NCBI GenBank assembly: GCA_930367205.1
Contig: OV884014.1
Coordinates: 107,180,638 to 107,244,637 of the forward strand
From: Acanthosoma haemorrhoidale
Lineage: Eukaryota; Arthropoda; Insecta; Hemiptera; Acanthosomatidae
Reading direction: 5' to 3'
Length of the DNA: 64,000 nucleotides
The notes below the pieces were generated by a model. It saw nothing but the letters and a program-made list of their open reading frames with translations. It did not search any database and was not told where the DNA came from. Shown here piece by piece: positions 12,801-22,742 of this stretch (position 1 is its first letter; each line of letters opens with the position of its first letter). The translations under genes were made by a program, and so were the position numbers.

Positions 12801-15800
12801 AGTAGATGTTTGTCTTCTCGCCTGACATCCTCTCGATGTTGGTAGCCAGCCTGCCTGCTCCGTAGAACCACGCAACCCCAATGACTTCAAAGAACGCAAT
12901 GTACACAATTGAGTTACAGACTGCATAGTGATCGATCAGCTGGAAGAAGAATATCCCTCCCTGCAAGGCAGCAACAATTTATTTACATTTATAACAAGTA
13001 TACTTATTAATTTTAAACTGAAAATAGAGTAAGTTTACTTTTATTTGCATTAAAGGTTAAAAGCATTTTCTAGTTATTTTTCTTATTTGTATCCACCATA
13101 ACAACAATTAATGTGTTCTGTGCTTAAATATAGAGAATATGACTCAGGAGATGGATGGGACCCATCAAGTACTGTCAGCTCATTTGTAAAAACCAGGAAC
13201 TCCAACTAGATGATAGTAAATTATCTATTAAACCGTTTTTGATGGATATAAATTAATTATTACTCTAAAGTAAGTAAATCAATTAGTTTCATGAAGTAGT
13301 ATTTTCAAAGTATACATATTAGGAATAAAAAATTTAGAATAATAAACAAGTAATTTAATAGATTTAAGTAAAAATTTATATTTGTTTTTGGCTTGTAATA
13401 ATTTAAGAAAATATAACTCTTTTTTTTCAAAGAATTGTATGAATTTTTGAATATTTCCTTATAATATTTAATTTAATAATAATAACCTATTATTATTAGA
13501 ATAAATCACATAAAACATTGGCAACAAATACTAACAATAGTTATACTTAATAAGGCTGGCTGCATTTCACTAACTTCAGTTCACTGCACTCGTATAAGTG
13601 TACTATTTGGTGAAAATACAACTATTATGTACCAATTTAATAATGTAAATTTTAGAAACGTGATATAATTGAATATATTTTGATATTGTGCCTGAAATTC
13701 TACTAAATTACAGAATCTTGACAGTATATCATGTGCACGTGTGTCCCTGATAAAGTGGAAAATGTTTAATTCTATGTCAATTAAGACTCATTTCAGTTTT
13801 AATATTCATCCTCAACTTGATTACCAGTGCAACATTTCTAATGGAATGATGTTAAGGTTATAAAGGTACATCATACAGCCTGTTTTAATACCTCAAGTAG
13901 TAGGATAAAATAAATTAAGTCATAAGTTGTATATAATATTAGTAAATACTAATGAATATTTTGAATATGAATATATAATTAAGAAATGATGTTATACCTG
14001 AGTCACTAGAGGGAATCCAAGAACAAAAGATACACTGCAGACAGCGAATACCAGCAACTCATGGCACAAAACTTTCTTCTTAATCCAATTCGGGAAACCA
14101 TCTTGGATGGAAGTGACGACAACTTCAACGATCGCAAACTGAAGGTGTTAACATATTAATTTCTAAATAATAAATAAGTGCTTGTAAGCTGTGAAAAATA
14201 GTCCCCTAAGGGTATAGTATGTTTCGAGCATGTGACAGAATACCTGTGTGTTGAGGCCAAGACACAGTAGCATAAAGAAGAACAAGACTGCCCAGAAACT
14301 AGAAAAAGGCATTTTGGACATAGCTGTGGAGTAGACGATGAACACCAAACCAGGACCTGACCGTAAAAACAAAACAATATCTTTAAATTTCTATTGTTAG
14401 TAATTATCATGTGTAATGTAATGGCAATACTTCACAAACTGCCTTATTTGAAGTATAGTATTAATAAATATACTATAGTGATAATAAATTTACCCTGATA
14501 AGTAAATACTCAATATAAAATTAACTTGCTTTGACTCCCTTAAGGGTTGTAAAGCTAATATAATGAAAACGTGAACAGCTTTTCTTCACAAATTATCAAA
14601 AATAGTGTCTACACATGGCAACACCTTGTTGTAACATCCTTGTTACAAACAAATAGTAATATCAGGTTTCATGATTAATCATAAAGCAAACTTTATTAAA
14701 CATTGATTTTATTTATCCATTTACTTTAATTTCTTTATTCATGGAAAAATATGGATTGAGAAGACTAACTGTCTCTATTTACAGGGAATGAAAATAGTTG
14801 TGGCATTCATTGTTTAGTCTTGAAATATGTAAACGTCCCTGTATGAACTTGCCGAGAGGAGAATTCTCTCATCCGTGTCGTTCTATTCCTCGCTTCAACA
14901 CAAACTGGTCAACACTTTTCAGTAATCTAAGAAAGAAACCTCTCACATTTCGCCTCTCGATCCCTCAGTCATGCCTCCCCTGCGTAACTCCCTCAATCCG
15001 CCGTCTCTAAGTTGCTCAATCAGAACCTCATAGAAGACTCCTCTACCTCCTTTTTTTTTTTCCCCAAGGCTATCTAGTCTTCCCCCTACATCACTGGTTT
15101 TTAGCCTTAGTTGGGACCCTTGCGTGTGTGTCACTAACACTCCCTCACAGCACATGGCAACTTTTAGGTTTAATTCTATTTCATACAACTAAGTAATTTT
15201 GTAATAGTTCTAATTTTATGTAAATTTAATATTTTTGACATTAAAAATAACATTACAATATTTTTATTTAAACTTTTTGAGATGTGTTTATGGACCAAAT
15301 GAGCTTCTTAATAGTGTCTATTATATATAATGTGGGAATGCACTTGAATGCGCAGTAACAAATTTTAAAATAAATAAATATTTGATAATTAATAGGCAGA
15401 GTTGAATGGAATTCAAACTTCAAAAATAAATTTTTTTTTAACAGTTCAGAATTTATTTCAAGATCATATACAAACATTTTATATGCTAAAAAACAGTAAC
15501 TTCAAAATATTCAAATAAAAATTTATCTCTCATGGGAGAGGCATTTTATGCTTTATATCCCAAACTTTACTGAGCTAAGCAAAAAACACTGTTTGAACCG
15601 TTGTTTGATTTTTGTAATTCTTTAATGTACCATTAAAACAATTTAGATATTTTCTAACTTCATGCCCTTAAATTAAGAATGTGAGAACGATTAATTAAAC
15701 AAATATTAAAGGGACAATTATAAAAGTATGGTCTTTGAGTAAGATTTCAGATTTGTGGTCAGGAGAGTCAATCGGTAAGATTTACTAGAGTTGACAGCAT

Positions 15801-18800
15801 ACACCACACTACTTGGGGGGGGGGAGGGGAGTATAATAATAGTAGTTTGTGCGAGCATGTCCAAATTTAATGAGACCATGCAACATATTTTGAATGAGCA
15901 CAGTATATTACATGTTGTATTCATTTGAATATTATATCAGCAGGAATATTACAGCTGATTCTCCAAGGGGAATTTCAGAAGAGCTGGTACCAATAAAGCA
16001 AGTTGTAATTTTATAAATCGTTGGCATATAAGACAATTTCTGGAGAATGAGGTAAATGGTAATATATACCTCGATTGGTCAACTTACTATCAGAAATGGC
16101 GGTTTCTATGGAGGTGTGATGTTCTGTAGAGATGTTGCCAATTGTTGCAAATGCAAACACCGCAATAATCATGCATGCTATATCGTTGATGGCTGAAATG
16201 AGAAGAGTATCTGGCAGAATTTTGTTCGTCTCCTTGTTGTAGCTTGCAAAAGTGATCACTCCGCCATAGGCGATCCCAATGCTGTTGAAGTTTTGTGCAG
16301 CTGCATAAACCCAAACCTTAACAAAAAAGAAAGAATGACGCAAAAATATACAAAAAATAATTAAATATAGATATTCAAGATATAATATAATATAAATGGT
16401 TATTTGTGAAACTAGTGTTTGAGGTACACTTTTCTCATTAGTGAGGAAGGAATATTGTTGCTTCAACCAAATAGAAGTCATGATCACACCAGAAAATACA
16501 GTTTTCCATATGTACTACAAACAATGTTGTCCCAATCAAAATAAAATAAAATAAAATGTAGTTTCACAAAAACAAGTTATCAGTAATTTGCTTCTTTTTT
16601 GCGCTGTCATTTCATTTGGTTTCTTCTCCAGGGGATTCACTATTTTCCGAATATTGCATCCTTTGCTCCAGGATAGGCAAAGAAGTCCCCTTCAATAGAG
16701 TATAAAATATGTACATCTCTGGAGAAGAAACTAAAAGAGAAAGTTATAATTACTTTCAGGCCTTCACCGAGGGGTCTCACTAACTAACCTTTGTGGCAGA
16801 GAAAGGGATAAGTTGGTATATGAATTTCCAACTGTGGCATTACATTCATTGCAATTGGTATATAAAGCCCTTATGGAATTATAGACTTTGTTTAAAGCGT
16901 AGTAGCGTGGTACATTTTTTATCTATTTACGCATTACTGGTGTTAAATATTGGTACAGTAACAAAATAAAGAATAAGATACCTTGGAGTCTTTGAGCAAG
17001 TGCCAGTGGGGCTTGAAGAGGAAGTCGAGGCCAACATCTGCCCCTTCCAAAGTGAGTGACCTGCCAAGGAAGGCCAGGACTAGAACGAAAGGCAGGGTGG
17101 CGGTGAAGTAAAGAACCCTACCTGAAGATCGGACAGACTTCCACAGGGAGAAGTAGACAATGATCCAAGCAAAGAGGAGGCAGGCCGCAAGCTCCCACCT
17201 CACACTACCCATCTCCTCGATCCCGCTGCTCTGCTTCAACAGCTTACCTCTAATTACAGAACGTAGTGCTATATTATATTCTAGGCTAGTCCAATTATAA
17301 AACTTTTAAAATATTTATGTGACCTTAGAACTTAAACTAAACTGTTTAAATACAAATGTAAATTAAATACTATCTTTATTTAATAAACTCACTGCTTAAA
17401 ATACTATCTATTGATTGCAGAGTACATTTCAATAAAGACATATAAAAAGAAATTTAATAAACATATTTTATATTTTACGAGAAATATTAATAAAAAATTA
17501 TTATGATTTATATCTCTTAGCTATGTTGAGTTCATTTCCTTGATAGTATGGTTCAATTGAAAAATTAAGGGTTAAATTGTTTAGGAACTTTTTATGAATA
17601 TTTCTTTTTTATAAATTAAATTATTATTATTATTATACATGAATCTTGCGTTCTTTGGTTTTGTGTAGCATAAAGGCTGATGATGAAATCAAACTGTCAA
17701 CATTTAGTCTTTTTTATCTTTGATACATTATATTAGAAGATAAATAATGATATTGTCAGTTTGATACTCACACAAAGAACTCTTCAGCTGGGGACTCCGA
17801 CCGGAGAGGTCTTGTGCTGTTGGCCAAAGGTGCTGGCCAGCAAAGTTTGGTGTTCCACCTGTTGGAACAATCCTCCCAGGGCAGCTTGGACCTGAACGCC
17901 GAGAAGAAGTAGAAGATGGCGTACGCTATGATCATGTTGTAGTAAGTAGACATGAAGAACGCCACCATGACGCTGGCTAGGCCTGCACCTACAATGGTTC
18001 ACAGTCACTAACCTCTCACAAAATACTATCTATTGATAGGAGAGTACATTTCAATAAAGACATATAAAAAGAAATTTAATAAACATATTTTATGAGAAAT
18101 ATTAATAAAAAACCACCAACTAGAGGAATTCAGGAATACCATATACCGAGCATAGAAAATAACCTAACATTATTGAGATGACTTATGGAATTAGTATAGG
18201 ATTATTAATATTGGACTGATTAATGGAATATCACTCAAATTATTTAGATAGAGGAGGATTGAGAGGACAGAAATTGTCAGCCTTTAATTTAGACTTGAAA
18301 GAATGTAAATTTTTTGGAGAATCGGCTTCGGTCAATGAAAGAAATATGTTAGATTTAAATCAAACCATGTCCATGGTCAACAAATATATCCAATAAAATA
18401 TTTATTTTAATGTAATAACCATTTTTTAAAATATGTTATTCTTAAATTTTATTTATGCACCGGGGTAAGTCTGAAACATAGATGACTTGCAATTGGCACT
18501 TTAGATGAATTTAAAAGCAAAAGATATCTAACTTTTCAAAAAATTTATCTCCCCTGTTTAATATGAAGAAGGTTTAGAAAGGCAGAGGAAAAGAGGTAAC
18601 ATGATGATTAGGCATTTAGTGTTTGCAAAGTTTGGGGTAAACAGTGTTAAATAATTTGTATTTTTCTTGTTTATCATTCATAATATTTTGTGCTTTAATG
18701 CTGCCAATTATCAATAGAGATGGATCATTGGATAGAAATATTACCTTTCAATAATGGGCAGAGCTTGGAAAAGGTGCCGATGGGTCCTCGTCTTGTGAAC

Positions 18801-20045
18801 TGGCCAATGGCTAGCTCCATATAAAGCAGTGGTATTCCGCAGATCAGTCTTATCAAATAATAGGGGACAAGGAAGCTTCCTGAAAATAATGACAAGAATT
18901 AATCATTGACATTGTCTCGAAATCACAAATCACGTTCTTAAAAATGATGTACCAATCTATGAAAATAATTCATTTAATTGAAAACAAATTACTTTAAAAA
19001 AAATTACAAATTTAAAATGTGCCAACTTACTTAATACCAACCTTTAATGTTTCAACAAGAAAAATTACCTGTTGGTAGAGGAAGTCCCCACGATCAGAGA
19101 GAGACAACTAACTAAAGCATATTGTATATAATGACTAACACCCATCCCTAATGTCCCCCTCTGAGATTGAAGCAGAAGTGGTCTAGAGACCCCAAAGATA
19201 ATAGCCACTTAATCATTAATTAATAATTAATTTATATCAATGTGCTTTTACATATTATAGTAAGAAAATATAAATGTATTGTATATTAAAGCAGATTCGC
19301 TCCAATATATTGTATGTATGAGAGAGTGATTGTAAATATCCTATGAATGAGATCACTCGTCACAATTGAACATTACCATATATTAGAGCAGATCGTAAGT
19401 TTTCTTGAACTAACTATTTTTTTAAAAATAATTTAATAATAATAGAAGAATAACATCTAAATAGGAATGGAAAAAAAACTTGCGCCAGGAGAAAGTTACA
19501 ACTCTAGAATAGTTGAGTGAGCATTAAGATCATACAATATATTTCTGCTATTATTTGCATAGTGCTAGGCTATTACTCACCACCCCCTGATGTGTAGGCT
19601 AAGTACGGGAACCTCCAGAGCGAGCCCAGCCCAACAGAGCAGCCGACACACGCCAGGATGAACTGGAGCTTGTTGTCCCAGCTACCCCTCGATCCTGGAT
19701 CATCCTCTTCTTCCTCCTCGTTCAAGCTAAGGCTGTCATGAGAGCCTTCATTTCTGAAATATCAAATATAAATCTGTCATAACTTTGTTAAGGACAGATT
19801 GGCTCAAGAAAGGTGCTATTCTAAACATATACTACAAGAATAAAAATTTATTGTACCATTTTCATCTAAAATAGTAGGTAATAATTTTATTTACAAATAT
19901 TTATTGGAATCCAAAGTTAAATAATTTTTCGTGCTTGGATTTAAAATAAGAAAATAAAATTTACATACTAATGTGTGGAAAGAGAAAGTATTGGTTCTGC
20001 TTAATCACCTCACCTTTTGGAAAAACTGAGAGGGATGAAGTTAGG
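3672..20045 (-). CDS. SLC6-family Na+-coupled transporter (multi-exon, first exon not found)
   Basis: This is a membrane symporter of the neurotransmitter:sodium symporter family, which moves amino acids or related solutes into cells with Na+ (and often Cl-). Exons in order of transcription are 20045-20014 (probable), 19753-19581, 18879-18745, 17988-17772, 17249-16982, 16316-16088, 14356-14244, 14138-13998, 12960-12760, 10452-10279 and 3809-3672. Every junction is GT-AG and in phase. Together they encode about 606 residues, the usual family length minus a short N-terminus. Family signatures seen are the TM1 WRFPY motif, the EL2 PW..C..WNT..C cysteine pair, KVWVYAAAQ before TM6 and the TM8 LGL..QF motif. 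Position 98 of the human serotonin transporter (SERT) is Gly here, which argues against a monoamine substrate. The many-aromatic TM8-TM10 region recalls glycine or B0+-type amino-acid transporters, but the subfamily is not settled. The last intron (about 6.5 kb) is full of transposon relics. Confidence 0.9.
3885..3955 (+). repeat. Dispersed repeat tail (GATTGTAATTTTA-type)
   Basis: The motif TTGTAATTTTATCACAATAA, followed by AT-rich sequence, recurs at 58815-58870 and, inverted, at about 24185-24240. It is probably the 3' end of an unidentified LINE or SINE. Confidence 0.4.
3956..5131. other. SLC6 intron sequence with an inverted repeat arm
   Basis: It contains a GC-richer stretch at 4100-4440 with open frames on both strands that I could not identify. 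At about 4790-4940 is one arm of a dispersed inverted repeat whose partner is at about 11300-11450. Nothing else is seen. Confidence 0.4.
5132..5540 (+). repeat. 37-bp minisatellite, about 11 units, carrying splice-like motifs
   Basis: Units start at 5134, 5171, 5208, 5245, 5282, 5319, 5357, 5393, 5431, 5469 and 5507, so the period is 36-38 bp. Each unit reads GAGACAAG, then GTGAGT, then a T-rich stretch ending CCCAG. That is a donor and an acceptor consensus in every unit on the plus strand. The open frame on the minus strand is a by-product of the repeat. Confidence 0.95.
6190..7110 (+). pseudogene. DD41D-type Tc1/mariner-superfamily transposase relic
   Basis: Three plus-strand frames together give an insect transposase. 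An N-terminal part has [11 protein letters not shown] and a helix-turn-helix-like Arg-rich region. The core has [16 protein letters not shown], then [11 protein letters not shown] and [17 protein letters not shown]. The C-terminal part has [20 protein letters not shown]. In this family the core motif is normally S-D-E-A-H-F and a QQDG motif follows about 90 residues later. Here the first catalytic Asp is Asn, and the segment with the second Asp is deleted ([11 protein letters not shown]). Several stops and frame changes break the first half. It is a dead copy inside the last SLC6 intron. No terminal repeats were recognised. Confidence 0.85.
7321..8540 (-). pseudogene. Ty3/gypsy integrase relic
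   Basis: The order on the minus strand is an HHCC zinc-binding region ([10 protein letters not shown], then [13 protein letters not shown]) near 8480-8330, the integrase core ([20 protein letters not shown]), [13 protein letters not shown] near 7980, [10 protein letters not shown] near 7850, and a C-terminal chromo/SH3-like part ([19 protein letters not shown]) at 7440-7620. The order and spacing fit the C-terminal pol of a gypsy element. It is split into at least three frames. The SD.GRE.DN motif that holds the second catalytic Asp reads SYRGRESDN, so that Asp is lost. The GC content is well above the surroundings. No reverse transcriptase part, env gene or flanking LTR was recognised. Confidence 0.85.
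8541..9069. other. Spacer between two integrase relics
   Basis: It is AT-rich and unassigned. It could be LTR remains of one of the flanking gypsy-type relics, but no matching LTR pair was seen. Confidence 0.3.
9070..9720 (-). pseudogene. Second gypsy-type integrase relic (K02A2.6-like)
   Basis: Minus-strand frames give [20 protein letters not shown], then [12 protein letters not shown], then [20 protein letters not shown]. These are the three catalytic blocks (D, D, E) of a Ty3/gypsy-like integrase core, each still with its acidic residue but in different frames and with in-frame stops. It is a different family from the relic at 7321-8540, and it also lies in the last SLC6 intron. Confidence 0.8.
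9721..10278. other. SLC6 intron, no feature recognised
   Basis: AT-rich intron sequence next to the donor of the TM12 exon. No open frame or repeat match was seen. Confidence 0.4.
10279..10452 (-). CDS. SLC6 exon: TM11-TM12
   Basis: It encodes [12 protein letters not shown], the [12 protein letters not shown] motif and the TM12 residues [14 protein letters not shown], ending in GKNFFK. It is phase 0, 58 codons. Reading through the donor would add only 12 residues before a stop, so an alternative short C-terminus is possible. Confidence 0.92.
11300..11450 (+). repeat. Inverted copy of a dispersed repeat at 4790-4940
   Basis: The reverse complement of 4790-4940 aligns over roughly 120 bases, including CCGCCCTTTTATGCCC, CAACAT.ACAAATTCACA and AATATCACAACAATATAT. 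It is probably a non-autonomous element; the ends were not defined. Confidence 0.6.
12760..12960 (-). CDS. SLC6 exon: TM10 and TM11 start
   Basis: It starts [14 protein letters not shown], the GG.y.f.l.D.Y motif of TM10, continues with [18 protein letters not shown] and ends in [12 protein letters not shown]. It is phase 0 on both sides, 67 codons, with donor GTAAGC. Confidence 0.92.
13998..14138 (-). CDS. SLC6 exon: TM8 end and TM9
   Basis: It encodes [19 protein letters not shown], with the conserved E of TM8 and the D.FP motif, and then [18 protein letters not shown] (TM9). It is phase 0 on both sides and exactly 47 codons. Confidence 0.92.
14244..14356 (-). CDS. SLC6 exon: EL4 end and TM8 start
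   Basis: It encodes [16 protein letters not shown] (the family's GPGLaF..Y motif, here reached through a split Ser codon) and then [18 protein letters not shown]. At the Na2 site the usual Asp-Ser after LGL is Asn-Thr. Confidence 0.9.
16088..16316 (-). CDS. SLC6 exon: TM6-TM7
   Basis: [19 protein letters not shown] is the unwound TM6 with the Gln (SERT Q332) and Ser (S336) of the Na1/Cl site kept. TM7 has SAINDIAC, keeping Asn (N368), but the position of the Cl- ligand S372 is Cys. The donor is a full GTAAGT. Confidence 0.92.
16982..17249 (-). CDS. SLC6 exon: TM4-TM5
   Basis: It begins with the end of EL2 (a Val split codon, then [14 protein letters not shown]), then [20 protein letters not shown] (TM4) and [20 protein letters not shown] (TM5). 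It ends in the loop LKDSK, in phase 0 with the TM6 exon. Confidence 0.92.
17398..17507 (+). repeat. Direct duplication flanking an SLC6 exon, copy 1
   Basis: About 95 bases (including GAGTACATTTCAATAAAGAC and AAACATATTTTA) recur at 18019-18112 with few differences. The two copies sit in the introns on either side of the TM3 exon (17772-17988). Confidence 0.8.
17772..17988 (-). CDS. SLC6 exon: TM3 and large extracellular loop EL2
   Basis: TM3 contains [19 protein letters not shown], including the SYYN-type motif with the substrate-site Tyr (SERT Y176). EL2 follows with [15 protein letters not shown], the conserved disulphide pair, and an N-S-T glycosylation sequon. The exon is bounded by TTGTAG and GTGAGT. 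Confidence 0.93.
18019..18112 (+). repeat. Direct duplication flanking an SLC6 exon, copy 2
   Basis: Matches 17398-17507 apart from a short internal indel after AAACATATTTTA. It starts just upstream of the acceptor of the TM3 exon. Confidence 0.8.
18745..18879 (-). CDS. SLC6 exon: TM2 to IL1
   Basis: It encodes [20 protein letters not shown] followed by [15 protein letters not shown]. The Tyr of the VPY motif aligns with the Cl- ligand Y121 of SERT, and MELA.GQ is the conserved end of TM2. It is bounded by TTTTCAG and GTAATA. Confidence 0.92.
19581..19753 (-). CDS. SLC6 exon: acidic N-tail and TM1
   Basis: It encodes an acidic N-terminal stretch (a run of Glu and Asp) and then TM1 with [17 protein letters not shown]. 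The Asn normally found in GLGN.WRFP, an Na1 ligand in LeuT (N27) and SERT (N101), is Ser here. The Gly at the SERT D98 position, the Arg and the FP unwinding region are kept. The donor is GTGAGT; phase is 2 in and 1 out. Confidence 0.92.
20014..20045 (-). CDS. SLC6 probable 32-nt microexon
   Basis: A long pyrimidine tract ending in CAG precedes it, and the donor GTGAGG follows it. Read in the phase needed by the next exon it gives [10 protein letters not shown] plus a split Arg codon, with no stop. It would lie in the cytoplasmic N-terminus, where sequence is not conserved, so the support is splice signals and phase only. Confidence 0.5.
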
Positions 20046-20379
20046 CTGTGGAAGAGTAGAGAAAGAAAGCCTAGCATTCAATCATTGTGGGAATGGCGTA
20101 GGAGATTAATTATACTTTAATGCCTAACGACCTACTTGGTCTGAGCCCTCTTCAGGCTATGCGAGATCTTACCTACCACCGGAGGATATATCATCAGACA
20201 CTCTCCAAGCTATCTTGGGGTACACACTGGTCACAAATTGATCTCTTGCAAGTATTTGTGGCCCTCTGTTAACAAAGCCAGAAAGCTAAAGTATCCCGAC
20301 ACAGTTTAGCTCCTCTGCTACAGCAATGTCTAATGCTTGCTGTAATACGCTAATTTCTAGTGCGCTCACAGTTGTTAAG

Positions 20380-21235
20380 TATGTCACAAGCTCAAAACAT
20401 ATTTACCACAGACCCTTTTCCTAATCCTACAGTCCTACCTATCAAACCGCTTCTTTCAAGCCTGCTGTGGGTTAGAATATTCTAACTACTATCCAATAAA
20501 TGCAGGAGTTCGACAGGGCTGCGTCCTGGGTCCCATCCTCTATAATCTATACACCGTTGATGTCTCCTCTAGCCCCAATACCTTCTTAACATTTGCAGAT
20601 GAAACTGCAGTCCTGTCCAGACCCCAATATAGCATCTCAAAACCTTCCAAAACACTTTGATGAGATCGAGTATTGGTGCAACCAATGGTGGATTAAATTT
20701 AATGAAGCAAAATGAGGCAAAAAGTACAAAATGCCCTCTGCCGCAAGTCCTGTCCACTAGTTTTTATAAATTCCATTCCTCTTCCTGTATCCGAGACAGT
20801 ATTTAGGCTTCCATCTCGTCAAAAGACGGACATAGAACCCACACTAGACGCTAAAAAGACTACTTCGAAGGACCTCCCATCTCTCAATAGAAAATAAATG
20901 ACTAATATACAAGGTTATACTTAAGGCAATTTGGACATATGGAATAGAGCTATGGGGGATAGCAAAAAACTTGAACATCAAACACATCCAATCCTTTCAA
21001 TCAAAAGTCCTGAGAACAATAGTAAATGCCCCTTATTACGACAGCAACAAAACCCTTCATAATGATCTTAATATACCTTACATTCTTGAACTCAATCCTT
21101 CCAAGTTCATGAAATTCCATAGTAACCTATCCAATCAGCCTAATCCCCTAGCACCATCATTGCACTGCATCATTCATCCCTATAATCCTCCTTGGGGACT
21201 GAAACAGCAGTGGTCTCGTGACTTGCTATAAATAC
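20380..21235 (+). pseudogene. Jockey-type LINE reverse transcriptase relic
   Basis: Frames in sequence give pieces of a Jockey-clade RT: YYPINAGVRQGCVLGPILYN, then a cassette around FADETAVLS (the catalytic F-A-D-D reads F-A-D-E), then NIKHIQSFQSKVLRTIVNAP and NIPYILELNPSKFMKFHSNL, ending HPYNPPWGLKQQWSRDLL and a stop. The coding part is broken by several frameshifts and stops. A closely related, intact stretch lies at 63698-64000. It lies just upstream of the 5' part of the transporter, on the opposite strand. Confidence 0.85.
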
Positions 21236-22742
21236 GTGACAGTTGGAGTACTGACAATGGCCAGTTTCTCCAATTATGTCCTGAGTGTCTGTGGTTCTCG
21301 CACTCTTGGTTAGCCTTTGCTGGCTCTTATCCATTGACGCGGCTGACGGAGGAGCGTGGAGGTTAAGAGCTCTTGCTTGCCAAACTGCTTGAGAAGGTTC
21401 GTCAATAATTTTTATCGACCTTATGATTTGTCCAGGGTACCACAACACTGTTGTTAATGGGTTGAAATTATTATTGTATAAAATTCAGTCTTGTGAGTTT
21501 TGAGACATGCATGTCATTATCGAAAACAGAAAAGAACTCGGAAACCCCAGACAATTCATTACACATGTATTTTGTTGTTAATAAATAAATTGAAAACATA
21601 AACTTTTCAAAATATGAACATTTTTTCCTTCTATTGATTAAATGAATTGGTAAATTTCAGTAGAATATGTAGAATTTAGTATAAGGATAGCTTAAACTAA
21701 ATAAGTGAACATACATAAGGGGTATTTGAGGACTGTACGAGAGAAAGTTATCATTCAATTTACAATGCATTATATTGAACAAAATCTATTAGCATATAAT
21801 CATTTTTAGAGTTGGAAACATCTGTTAAGAGCAGCAAAACTGATCATACTTTGTTACAGCTCTATGTAATTATAAAATATCAACACAATAGAAACCGGAG
21901 AGCAATTTCATTGTTTTTATGGTCACAAATAAATAGTTATTTTTTCTAATATTAATATACCTGAACTAAACAAGTGTCGACACATGCGATATCTTACACA
22001 TTTACCAGGACTGAGTCCTCACCGATGCAATTCATCAAATTCAAAGACAACTAGTTTTTTGCTTTAGTCATAGGAGAAATAGAGCGTAAATATATTAAAC
22101 GAAATAAATTATTGCATTGTTGTCCTTCAAAAACCCTTTTGGAGTTTACATAACTGGTGAATCCAAGTATAAAATAATTTTTCAGCAAGTACAAAACACC
22201 ACTTAGACAATTAAAAAAAAGTTTGTTTAAACAAAATGTACATCACCCGCAGCAGGAGCACAGCTGACATCTTGGACAGGATAAGTGGCTAGGACTCACT
22301 CCAAACAGCAAAAGAAAATAGAGGTTTCACTACTTGTAAATAGTTTATATTTAGTTAGTAAGCATATAATCTGTCAGCAGAGTTTAAGAAGTCTATATAA
22401 TTTTTTTTTGAAGTCACTTGTTTGACCGCCCACATATTCTAAGGTACTTCACTTTGAGACAGTAAGTTGATTTATCATCACCACTTATTTAGGGTGATAG
22501 TTATGCCTGATTACTATGACCGAGATATTATTATAGTAATTTATAATAACATGTTGTATTCTGTTTAGTTTGGGTGTTGTTGGTTGGTTCAATCCTCGAT
22601 AATGGTGTTTACGTATCATTAGCTAATTGCGACAGTTGCAGTTTGAACAAAAATAACAACACACCTCCATCGTTCACGACGAAACAGTCCAGACTAGGTT
22701 TCATCTTCGACTCCTGTCCAAATCCACAATATTTTTGAGTAG
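21236..22742. other. No gene recognised; one B-box-like repeat
   Basis: Mostly AT-rich. 21250-21450 carries a minus-strand open frame that is probably LINE tail sequence. At 22588-22615 the motif GGTTCAATCCTCGATAATGG resembles an RNA polymerase III B box and recurs at about 26530. Confidence 0.35.

Noticed and set aside
21170..21448. Possible first exon of the SLC6 gene (MDKSQQRLTK frame)
   Set aside because: Weak donor, and the sequence continues directly from the Jockey relic, so it is probably LINE tail.
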